Below are positions 35,388 through 45,028 of a stretch of DNA of 64,000 nt, piece by piece. The notes beneath the pieces are model-generated. The model was given only the letters and a program-made list of their open reading frames with translations, ran no database searches and was not told the DNA's origin. The stretch covers positions 3,472,001 through 3,536,000 of the forward strand of contig JAHCVI010000004.1 in NCBI GenBank assembly GCA_019096155.1, written 5' to 3'. The first letter of the stretch is position 1; every line of letters begins with the position of its first letter. The stretch is from Staphylotrichum longicolle. Taxonomy: Eukaryota > Ascomycota > Sordariomycetes > Sordariales > Chaetomiaceae. The translations under genes were made by a program, and so were the position numbers.

Positions 35388-36027
35388 TCACAGATCACGC
35401 GGAAGAACGTTTGTGCCTTCAGCAGACCCGTGGGCGTCCTGACGATGCTGCTGCCTCTGGAACCAATCCAAGAACGCGGCGTCACAATAATCACAACGGA
35501 GATCGGACTAGGTGCATCGCGGGTCAGTCAGAATGCCCTCGCTTGAGTTCCTCGGATCCGTCAGTCCAATGGCTCACCTTGCGCAGATAGGGCTCCGCAA
35601 AAGGGAAATACGCGTCATCGGTAACGATGACAAATAAAGCAGACAAATCCTCGACCTTCTGCTGTCCAGGTTCCCCGTCGTCCGCGAACCGCATAATCTC
35701 GCACCGCAGCTCGGCGAAGCCTGGAGGAGGTCGGTCAAGTAGCTCCTCTGCCAGGTCAAGGTGGCGCTGGGCAAAGACGGTGATCCAGTCGTAGGCGATG
35801 TAGGCAAAGTCGGACGGCTTGCGTCCCTTCCTGAAGGGTATGAACAGCCGGGTTTTCGAGTCGTCGTTGTCGTCGCCCAGTTTGGCGCGTATCAGCTTGG
35901 ATGCCGGGTCGACCTCGTCGTAGAAAGGAGGGTCGCCGAATGTGGGCATCAGCCCATTTTCCTGAAGAAAGCGGTCGAGGGCGGCCACCTGGACTCTGAG
36001 GCCCCGCAACACGGTCGTGACTCCCAT
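35388..36027 (-). CDS. small protein of unknown function
   Basis: ATG at 36027 opens 150 codons (GVTTVLRGLRVQVAALDRFL..., then DPPFYDEVDPASKLIRAKLG, FIPFRKGRKPSDFAYIAYDW). The exon ends at a good donor GTGAGC (35577). A phase-compatible acceptor (CTAG, 35508-35509) leads to a 40-codon second exon containing CDYCDAAF and ending at 35388, ~189 aa in total. Without splicing the frame ends at 35524 (167 aa). The protein is soluble, with no signal peptide or membrane segment. I recall similar conserved fungal hypothetical proteins but no function. It is divergent from another ~190-aa unknown (36237), with 209 bases between the starts. Confidence 0.65.
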
Positions 36028-36236
36028 TGCTTGTGGTGTTTATTTTGCCTTCTTTCAGGGTTGTCTTGAGCTCTTCCGCAGTTCTGGGTGGTTCGAGGTA
36101 ATGGTGAACTGGCCGGGAATTCGAAGCTTCCCAAGTAAACGGTGGGGGCGGTGGAAGGAGGCAGCAGCGCCACGGTGCCGCACTCACCCTTCCATCCATG
36201 ACCCGCCTCAGGCTCTCTCCTTCAGAACATTGTACG

Positions 36237-36872
36237 ATGGCTGTTCAAGACCCACCGCTCAACAAGGTAAGCATAATAGCATTTTTGAAGATAGTCCGGC
36301 TTGTTTACTGAATGCTTAACCCGTCACAGCGCGTCACCGAGATGCTGCAAACACAACACCCCATGCGCATCGCAGTGTTTTTGCGAAAGAAATCGCCCCT
36401 CTATTGCCTTGAAAACGATGAAGTGCTGGCCAAGGCATGCGGCACCCTCGGCATCGACCCGGTCGCGAGCCGCGCCGAGCTCATGACCATTCACAAATGG
36501 GATCGCCTGACCATCTTCGTCTTCAACCTCTGGTATGACGACTACGACTGGGCCACAGCCCACCACCAGGTTGATCTTCCTGTCGTGCTTGTCGATTACG
36601 GGAAGAGACTGTCCTCTGTCAAGGTGTGCAGCCAGGCGTTTCGTGATGAGGTCAACCAGTTCGTCGCAAAGCAGCACGAGCTCCACGGTTGGGATGCGAA
36701 GCCGCCCTATCTGCAAGACCACACGCTTCCAGGGGTGGTGCCAACGTACCCAAATCCCCGCTGCGTCAAGATCGTGGGGCCGGATGGCATTGCACGCCAA
36801 AGCGTGAAGACGCCGCCGCCGGGGTCGACCAGCGCACACCCGTCCCAGTCGTGCCCATCATTCGAGATGTGA
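36237..36872 (+). CDS. small protein of unknown function
   Basis: Exon 1 is 30 bases (36237-36266, MAVQDPPLNK), the intron is 36267-36329, and exon 2 starts RVTEMLQTQHPMRIAVFLRK and runs to TGA at 36872; ~190 aa. Body features: SPLYCLENDEVLAKACGTLGIDP, LTIFVFNLWYDDYDWA, VDYGKRLSSVKVCSQAFRDEV. No signal peptide or transmembrane segment. The last ~40 residues are Pro/Ser-rich. I do not recognise a family. Canonical GTAAGC donor and CACAG acceptor support the short first exon. Head-to-head with the 35.4-kb gene, suggesting a shared promoter. Confidence 0.7.
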
Positions 36873-37025
36873 GGGCCAAAACTCTCCGGAACTTTGTCTA
36901 CAAGGCTACGATGAATAATCGACGACTTTGAATGCTTGCTAGACCGCTTATTGTTCGCTAAATACAGTCTTGTGCATGCCAACCAAACCAGCTCATTGAC
37001 CAACCCGTCCGAGTCGCAGACGGAT

Positions 37026-37529
37026 TCATCCCGAGTCTTGCGCGTCCTGGGGCTTCTCCTCGTAATGCTTCTCACCCCATGAGGCCAAAGCCCAAATCGT
37101 ACTCCTCTTTACCAGCAATATCCTGCCGAGAGCCTCGAGGATGACCACGTGGGGCTTGTCGGCCCCGTTTTCCAGCTGGGCCGAGGCGAGATTGAGTTCT
37201 GCGTTCAGTTTCGACAGGACAGATGCATGGCGCTGGTATTTTTCGAGTCCGAAATGGTCCCGCATCCACGCAATCTGATACCTCTGCCTGAAAGCCAGTT
37301 TGAGCAGGAGCTTTCTCAAGGTCTCCAAGTGCGGGCAGCCGTAGGGGTGAAACAGGTCGATGGAATCCCGGCCTCTTTTGGTTTTGGGAAAGCAGCCGCG
37401 GAGACGAGCCTCCTAGGCTCTCAGTCTTTTTATGCAGAACTGGTGCAGCGCCTAACCGATAATGAAGCCAGCTGCAAAGATGGTCGCGATACCTTTTCGG
37501 CTGGTGCTCGGGCGAAGTGACGGAAGCAT
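37026..37529 (-). pseudogene. conserved-looking small gene with two in-frame TAG codons
   Basis: On the minus strand a single frame of 168 codons runs from ATG (37529) to TGA (37026). It begins MLPSLRPSTSRKGIATIFAA with a hydrophobic helix (IATIFAAGFIIG). It continues ALHQFCIKRLRA, EARLRGCFPKTKRGRDSIDLF, HPYGCPHLETLRKLLLKL, IAWMRDHFGLEKYQRHASVL and ends with EALGRILLVKRSTIWALASWG. The frame is coherent but contains two TAG codons, one after GFIIG and one after KRLRA. Each could come from CAG by a C-to-T change at CpA, the pattern of repeat-induced point mutation. Removing the piece between as an intron would break the frame. If not a pseudogene, only the 100-aa downstream frame could be made. 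The N-terminal helix would suit a mitochondrial or membrane anchor. Function unknown. Confidence 0.6.
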
Positions 37530-38129
37530 GGTTCTGGAGGGCGCGCAAGGGCGACGCAAGTGACAAAGGTAGATGAGGATAATTTGTAACACAAGCACGC
37601 CCAAGAAGGAGTTGAAGGGCCAAAGAGAATACAGTTGAAGATTTTGTCAACTGTTTTACTATTTTAATGCGTTTCACTCCCGTTTTATCATATTTTCAGC
37701 TTGGGAGTAGGTCAGTTATTCAAGCAATTCTGCAAGTGCCATCTTTATCAAAAACACAAATCGTGAAGGAAGGAGACGTAGTGTGACTCCAAATGGGCCA
37801 AAAGGCCATTGGCCAGCACTTGCCATGGTTCCTCTTTCCGTTTTCCTCATCAACGAGGTGAGAGCGCCGATGTTCACACGCTTGAAGGAAGTGCAGTTGC
37901 TTTTTTCTACCCACTCCCCTGAGCTAAGCACGAAACTGCACACCACTCGGCGGGATTGGTGTGACTCGACGTCATCGCGACGCGTCTCAATTTTTACAAA
38001 ACGCGTCCTCCAAGACTGATCAGATCTCTCATAAAAACATAAATCAACGACGCATCCCGTCTGACTCCAAATTTTGCCCCCATTGATACTCCCAGATTCT
38101 CAATTTGAATAGTCCAACGACTGCCTGAA
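37530..38129. other. intergenic
   Basis: Divergent gap between the TAG-containing gene (-) and the acidic-repeat gene (+). AT-rich near 37,560-37,700. No gene recognised. Confidence 0.4.
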
Positions 38130-39495
38130 ATGCCGGCCAAACGCAGTGCAGCATCTGCCCCAAGTCGGGCCAAGAAGCGTCCCTCGACGGATGCTGAGGA
38201 TGGCCCTAACACGAGCGACACGTCTGTGACCAATGAGGCGCACCCGCCCATTCCTCGCAGCAAGCGCTGGGCCCCGGTCTCGGGCTCGGCGAACGCCGAC
38301 ATGGCCACAAGATGGCGTCGCAGAAACCCAGTAACCGCCTACGCTTTTGTGTGCCTGTGCCAGCCTCCGTTTCGCATCAGCGACGACGACGAAGATGACG
38401 ACGAGGACGACGAGGACGACGAGGACGACGATGACGACGATGAGGAGGAGGAAGATGACGAGGACGGGACGACGAAGACGAAGAGAACAAAAAGCCCAAG
38501 AACTCCGGCAAGCTGAAGCGGGGCAAATGCGACGCGGCAAGACATGCCTCTGCGACAAGCCCGTCGGAGCACCCAGACCACATCTGGAAGCTGTCGGCCG
38601 CCGGCAAAGACAAGTTCTTCACCCAGCGCATCTATGTCAGCCTGCGATCTCCGGACAACTTCGGCATGTACACGTTCAATGACCACGAGGGGTACGGCGT
38701 GTTGGAGGTGTTGCAGAACCTCATTCTCGACTTTGAGGAAGCTGCGGGTAACTACAAGGAACAGTGGGCCGTGTGCGAGGCCCTCGCCTTCTTCCTTTCA
38801 GATGAATCTTCCGGCATCGTGACTCAGTGTGTCTATCTCCCCTCACAACTGCAACATCAATGTGTTGACCGAGGCTCCCTTGCAGAATCGATGACGGCGA
38901 AGGCGTTGACGCCATCTACCAGCTGATCGGCCGCCTCTTCATGTCGATTCTCGCCCAGCTCGAGCAGGAGAAGCTCCTCGCCAAGGACTCAGAGATCAAG
39001 AGCCTGGGTCTGATTATGGCGCTGTTCATGGACTTTGCCGTTAACTCGAGGGACTATGGTTTGCTAGAAGACAGCAAGACGGAGTCCCTCGGCCCCGCAA
39101 AGGACAAGAAGAAGTGGGATCCCCACGCCTTCGAGAACCAGATCCTCGCCTACGCCCGCAAGTACGACATCGAGCTGGTCGGCCCCAGCAGCGCGCTAGA
39201 CACCATCGACGAAGCCGACGCTGATGTGGATTTGCCCGTCCCCGAGTCCAACACCGGCAAGGCGGACCCCTTCGGTTTTGCCATGGCCCTGAAGAAGTAC
39301 ATCAAGGACTACGGAGGCGCCACAGCGTTCATGGCCCAGAACAACAAGCCCCTCACCCCTATCGGCGGCGACAGTCTCGACATCACCACGTGGACGAGCG
39401 CCAAACGCAAGAGCAAGGCGTTTGACAAGAAGGACCCGCTCGGGAAGGCGGAACTCAAAGCCCTGAAGGAAGGCATGGTGATGCAGCTCGGTTAG
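38130..39495 (+). CDS. fungal protein of unknown function with acidic repeat and CLC motifs; apparent frameshifts
   Basis: ATG 38130 begins a basic N-terminus (PAKRSAASAPSRAKKRPST), then RWAPVSGSANAD and AYAFVCLCQPPF, then a run of about 25 Asp/Glu residues (38377-38466). After the acidic run the frame changes (around 38466), and again near 38550 between CLCDKP and EHPDHIWKL. The C-terminal part is then clean: NFGMYTFNDHEGYGVLEVLQ, LILDFEEAAGNYKEQWAVCEA, a 59-nt intron (38827-38885), DAIYQLIGRLFMSILAQLE, and a tail to TAG at 39495. Paired CLC motifs flanking an acidic stretch are typical of a conserved Sordariomycete hypothetical family (memory). Possibly nuclear. The frame breaks sit beside low-complexity DNA, so assembly error is plausible. 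Confidence 0.65.
38377..38466 (+). repeat. acidic codon repeat (GAC/GAG/GAT)
   Basis: Near-perfect trinucleotide repeat encoding a run of Asp and Glu within the unknown gene. Such tracts readily change length by replication slippage. Confidence 0.85.
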
Positions 39496-39818
39496 GTTCT
39501 CGTGCGGCTTGTATGATAAGGGTGTATGATTTCGAAACTGTAGTTTTGGATATTGCCGATGCCAGTTCGATAACAAGAAAGGTTTCTGGTTCCCAGTTTT
39601 GCGCATGCCGTCCAGAGTATTGGGCGCCTCGCATTGGTGCCGTGGTGCAGCTGGAGTCGTTGATTGGGCCCCAACACCCGAGCTGTCTACTGCAAGGCTG
39701 CGTCGGGCTGTGTCCAAGGCACACTTCTGGGCCCACGCACGCACAAGAACTCAAAACAGCCACCAGTCTCCCCTCCTCCAAAAATCAAACCACCGCGCAT
39801 TAACAACACTCCACCGAG
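39496..39818. other. intergenic
   Basis: Short gap between co-oriented genes; presumed 3' flank plus promoter of the HET gene. Nothing specific seen. Confidence 0.4.
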
Positions 39819-42637
39819 ATGTCTCGATGGCACAAGCCCGGCTGCGCGACACCCGATATCGTGGTGGACACCAGCACCCAAACCCCCTCCTGCCGCGCAT
39901 GCGGCGCAACCCCCGACCTCACCTCCCTCATCCGCGAACAAGCACACGCCAGCCCCTTCCCCGAGCCCCCGCCCGACCAGCCCCGGGGTAAGATGAACCT
40001 CTGGTGGCCGCGCTCCGTGCCATACCTGCACCCCGACAACCCTCTCCCATCTCACCAAAACCAAAAACAACCCAACTCAACCCCGCCTTCACCCTTTTCC
40101 TCACTCACCCAGACCACCACCACCTCCACACCCGCACATGCACCGGCACCACCCCGAGTCTCCTCGCCCATCTACCCCTCCCCCCTCGCCCCAGGCCACT
40201 TCCGCCTCGCCTATCTCTCCCCGCCTCCGCCCAACGGCTCCCCACCCACGGACGACGCCCCAGTCCATCTGACCCTCGAAGTCTACCCGCTCACCAACTG
40301 CCCGGCCTACGAGACCGTGTCGTATTGCTGGGCGGGCGAGGACGGGGATGACACGCGCTGCCGGCCCGTGTATGTGGGGGAGTACTGGGACGTGATGCTG
40401 CATACGCGGAACTGCTGGGAGATGTTGCGGTTTGTGAGGCCGCGGTGGTTTAGGGCGGGTTTGGGAGGTGGGGGCAGGGTGGTGTGGGTGGATGCTGTTT
40501 GTATTGATCAGGGGTGGTAAGTCGTTTTGCTCTGGCCCGCTCTCTCTTTTTCCGCTCCTTGTACTTCTTATCTTCTCTCTGTTTTTCCCCTATCATCTTG
40601 ACTGGCATTTATAGTGCGTTGCGTGGGCTGACGTTATTACGACGAAGCGATGAGGAGCGAGCCGCTCAGGTCGCGCAGATGGGGCAGATTTACACAGCCT
40701 GTACTCAGGTCGTCGTCTACCTTGGACCGGATGTTGCGCCGATCTTGCCGGAGGGGCGGTATCCACGTCGAATGAGGCTTGTCGACTTTGAAAAGAGAGG
40801 TGGGACAGGTGTCCAAAGGGTTGAAGAGTTGCTGAAGAGGCGCTATTTCAGTCGACTCTGGGTCGTGCAGGAGTTGATTCTTTCACCGCGCGTGGTCATC
40901 CGGATAGGTGACATCGACTTCCAGTCGGATGGCACGACGAGTGGTAATATTTGGGCTTGGGAGGAAAACGCTCTCGCCCCGTGGGTTCAGCACATGTCCA
41001 GAGGCGCACCATTGGGTTTGGATCTCGTCCAGGTGATGCAACTCACTTTCTCGACCGGCTGCGCTGACCCGCGCGATCGACTTTTCGCAGTGATGGGAAT
41101 CCTCTCTGGGAGATTCTCGAAGTTTGAGCCGGATTACTCTCTTCCAGTTCAGGCCGTGTTTATCGGCTTGTTCGCTCACCTGCTCTTTACTCAAGGTATG
41201 CTCCACCTGCTCGCCGCGGCATCAGGAGTCTCTGGGGACCCCTCGATTCCGTCCTGGGTTCCCGACTGGACGTCATGGCATCAGTGGCGGGTCGTTTTTG
41301 AGTCCAAACCCCGCAACCAATCAGACGTAAGCGAGCGTTATTCGCTTCCCAGCACCGTCGCGGTGCTCCGAAAACAGAGGGTGTGGCGCTCCATTCAGGA
41401 AGTGGTGTCGGTACTCCTTCCATTGCGATACCGACCAGCGGGTTACCCGTGTCATGGATCCGCCCTCGCAGGCGTGGATCCGCGGTCAGGTGCTGTTATG
41501 CTAAAAGCTCGAGCACCAGCGGCGTTGTCATCGCATTCGCGCCGTTCCGTTGTTTCTCCTTTGGAAGAGACGATGTTTTACGGCGTGGACTCCACGACAG
41601 GAGCTCTGAGAGCCAGACTTGTGCGACTGTTGGCTCTTACGTCGATTCCCAAGTTTATCGTCAAACAGAAAGAAGAAGGTCCAACAGTCTTTGAGATTAG
41701 TGATGGAAATCACAACGTGTTTCTCACCAGTCTCCGGCGACTGGACCTTCTTGTGATCCCCGGCAACGATTACTTGTACCTCTTTCCCCTCGAAGAGTCA
41801 AAGACAAAGAGACGACCTGGGCTTTGCATTTTTCGGAAGTCGACAGCCAGTGCTGGAAATGTTGTTCAACTCGTCGCAACGTGCGAGAGAGTGCTCTTCC
41901 GCGTCCCGCCGCAGGAGATTCCCTGGCCACGCTTTCCGGTGGGCAGGAGCCCTAGTCAACGAGATCCCGAAGCCCACTCGAGGTCCTGCGGGCCTTTAGA
42001 GTTCCTGAACAGTCAAGTCGTTGGCGAGCTCCACTGGACCCTTTGCGAAGTCATCGAGAGGGCCCAAACATGGCTCAACTCGCGCCTGACGCCTGAAGAG
42101 CAGGTGTTATTTTTACCAAAGCATCCCTCGACACCCAAAGATAGTCTCTCTGTGTATTGGGCACTCCTTGAAGAACGGCCGAACAGTGTCGTCGACGCTT
42201 ATAAACGGTACATGGTAGAACACTGTGGTTCCAAGGACCGGCTCGACCACGTGGAATTCGACACCCTGTCTCCCATGGACCCTCTTCACTCGATCTACTT
42301 CGTAAACCATTCGGGGCCCGGCAACGCTCATCGGCCCGACCGCTTTCCTGAGAAAGCCGATTATATGCTTTGGATCAGGCCAAACAAGAAACATCCCGGC
42401 AGAGCTTTTATTCCATACGAGGCTGCCCGGGAGACGCTATCCAAGTCAGTTGGGAAGCAGCTTCTGTTCATGGTCCGGATGGCTGCCCGGCGAACGGGGG
42501 AGTCGGAGGAGCAGCTGTTGTCGCGGAGGGTGACGGAAGCAGACTGCCTAGTACGGGTGCCAACAGGGTACTACGCCGAAAAGTTGATGGACGAGTATGG
42601 GTGTGAGGGAACGGTGGAGGACGTGGTGATTATGTAG
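39819..42637 (+). CDS. HET-domain protein, long form
   Basis: Exon 1 (39819-40516) and exon 2 (40648-42637) join across a 131-nt intron with a GTAAGT donor, turning CIDQG into CIDQGCDEERAAQVAQMG; about 895 aa. The first ~130 residues carry a CxxC pair (PSCRACG) and a Pro/Thr/Ser-rich low-complexity stretch. The HET domain follows: YETVSYCWAGED, RVVWVDAVCIDQ, VAQMGQIYTACTQVVVYLG, RRYFSRLWVVQELIL, and the DPRDRLFAVMGIL segment typical of HET proteins. The C-terminal ~500 residues have no recognised domain. It would act in vegetative incompatibility or related non-self responses. It is the third HET gene in the window and belongs to a different subfamily from the other two. Confidence 0.9.
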
Positions 42638-42899
42638 AGCAAGAAGAGTTTGGGACAGTTGGATCTCTTGGATTTGGAGGATAGTAAACGGTCTTTCAGT
42701 AAATGTTGGCGAGATTCTCACAGCGCTTGAACTTCAGGATTATCTCAGCCCCAAATAAACCTCGGATTAAAAATGAAAAAGAGCTCTCTAAAAGAAAACC
42801 AGTTGTAAATGCACAGAAACCCCAACCCATGCTATCCACATTGAACCCCTCACCCCATACCCCAATCTCCTCCCTCAGACCCCATCCCACCCCTTGAAT

Positions 42900-43463
42900 T
42901 TAGAAACCCCCAAGCGGATTCGGATTCTCCCCCCTCCACCCGCCCTGCACCGCGGCCTGTACGCCCGCCGGGCCCTCCACGCCCTTGGCCGCCGTCCTAA
43001 ACACCTCCAGCGTCTTGCCGCTGTCCACCTTCTGGTTCACCACGCCGACCATGCCGCTCTGGCAGTGCCGCCCCTTGTCCTGCGCGCAGTAGAACCAGAT
43101 GGGCTTGTCGTCCTTGACCTCGATCTGGAACACCTCCTTGGACTGCGACGCGCTGCCGTCGGCGTTCTTGGGCACGGGGAAGAAGCCCGAGTAGAATGAG
43201 GCGGCGTCCTTGGGCTGGCAGGGGGCGGCGAAGGCGGCCTCGACGACCGAGTGGTTGAGCTGGAGGAAGTGGAACTCGACGATGGAGCCGGGCTCGGCGA
43301 AGATGTTTTCCGGGTCGAAGCGGAGGCCGGGACGGCCGGCGACGACGGTGTGCGTGATGCGCGGGGAGGAGTCGGTTTTGGAGGGTGTGGGTTGGGTGGT
43401 TGGGGCCGCGGTGGTGAGAGAGAAGGCCGCGGCGGCGAGGAGGAGGAGAGGTGTGGTGAACAT
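42900..43463 (-). CDS. secreted cupredoxin-like protein
   Basis: An intron-free frame of 187 aa with signal peptide (MFTTPLLLLAAAAFSLTTAA). The domain matches fungal extracellular serine-rich/cupredoxin proteins: THTVVAGRPGLRFDPENIFA, GSIVEFHFLQLNHSVVEA, then IWFYCAQDKGRHCQSGMVG. The candidate type-1 copper ligands are all present and in order: His in NHSV (~69), Cys in WFYC (~125), His in GRHC (~131) and Met in SGM (~136). The protein ends Gly/Asn-rich without an obvious GPI signal. Likely a blue-copper-like wall or secreted protein, with electron-transfer or copper-handling role inferred from the ligand set. The stop is the TAA at 42900-42902. Confidence 0.88.
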   Translation of the reverse strand: MFTTPLLLLAAAAFSLTTAAPTTQPTPSKTDSSPRITHTVVAGRPGLRFDPENIFAEPGSIVEFHFLQLNHSVVEAAFAAPCQPKDAASFYSGFFPVPKNADGSASQSKEVFQIEVKDDKPIWFYCAQDKGRHCQSGMVGVVNQKVDSGKTLEVFRTAAKGVEGPAGVQAAVQGGWRGENPNPLGGF

Positions 43464-45028
43464 GTCGCTGCTGGTGGTGGTGGTGGTGGTTCTTGTTGTA
43501 TTGGGTTGGCCTTGTAGTCTGCAACTCAGAATTCTTGGTAGTGACTGACTCTTCGAAAGAGTTGAGTACCAGGTGATTAGAAGCTAATGATGGGGCTGGT
43601 GATGAGATTATGATGGGGATGGAATGGTCAAACTCTGATGATTCCATTGCTGTCTTATACCAAATCACAAACACAAACATCTGCCCAGACATCCAACACT
43701 CCACTCTCGCAACTGCGAGTTGGCAATCCGGAGGAGAAGCCTTCCGGACGCGCAGCCACAGGGCTTGACCAAACTGCACGCCAGTTGACAAACCACAGCG
43801 TCGCTGCGTGCGGCGCAAACGCGCTTGCGGCCGTCCACTCGACAACCTTAGCGACAGCCGCGCTGACGGATCGGGTGTTGTGGCATCCGGTCAGCAGCCG
43901 AGTTGAGCCCGGTGCTGTGGTGCTGCGGTTGGCACGGTTGGCACGTGGCTGAGAGCTGTTTTTAGCAGCAGGCGGTTGGCGGGAGGCTGTGCTGTTGGTC
44001 GACCTGAGTGCCCAGTCAGTCAGCCCCGTTCCGGCAATTCGCCCTCCGATGTCGTATTTTTGGCCCGTCGTTGACCGACAAACCCTCAACATCCGAAGAA
44101 GCCGGATGCCAAAGAGTAATGCCAGCTTGCAAAGGACAGGCAGGCACAGTGAAAATGGGTGTTGCAGTTAGGGCAACCGATGACGGCTTGGGGATAACCA
44201 TGGTGACGACTGAGTGAGGCCCCTCGTCAACAAGCGACAACTCCGACTCTTGAGCTCAGCGGATTAAAAAGACAGGGGGTTTGGATCCAAAACCAGGCGC
44301 TCCTTCATCTCTGTCTATGCCAGCCGTTTGGGGAGAACGCTGAAGCCAGCTGTGCCGCAGAACCGTTCGGGCTTTGGGCACTGATTTGTCTGGTCCTGGG
44401 CTTACAAAGCTCCGCTGTTCCGGCTGGCTTGTGACGTGAGTCAATACTGTGGAGCTCCCCCTGGGAATCCGGAGTGTGACAGTTGGTCGGCCGCCCCTGT
44501 TTGCACGTGTAGCGAGGGACGGACAGACCCAGTCCCCGCGACAAGTACGTTAGGTAAGTACTTAGATACCTGAAGAATAGAGAGACACCTCCCATCACTA
44601 GAACCGCTCGGTAACAACGTAGATCTGCTGGGACCGTCTTACTGTTGAACCATGTTCAAGATCGAGGGAACCGAGGTCAGACGGCTACTCAGAGGGCCTA
44701 AAGATCAGGGGAGTGATAACGCGGAGCCGCTGACATTGAGCATAATGGGTCCGGCGGATTACGGACACCAAAATATCGTGCACATCCTGCCCTGTACGAT
44801 GAGTACCGGCGTGATAACGGGGAAAACATGCTCATCATTCTGGCTTTCTGGCTTTTGAACTAGGAACAACTTCCATGAAGACAAAATCATAGCACTACAG
44901 TCTTCCCTGTACCCACCTCTACCCAATCCTCACGGCCAACTCTCCCCCAACCCTCGGGTATCTCCTCCTCCGTATCCGATCAGTCCCCAATTCACGCTCT
45001 CTAGCTTTGCTTGCCGATCCGTTGGTGA
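43464..45028. other. intergenic, 1.6 kb
   Basis: No gene recognised. Scattered short frames have no family features. The region upstream of 43463 is CA/TG-repeat-like and would be the cupredoxin leader. Confidence 0.4.

Noticed and set aside
35061..35546. A 161-codon plus-strand frame
   Set aside because: No ATG at the start of the frame, unremarkable composition, and overlap with the second exon of the minus-strand small gene.
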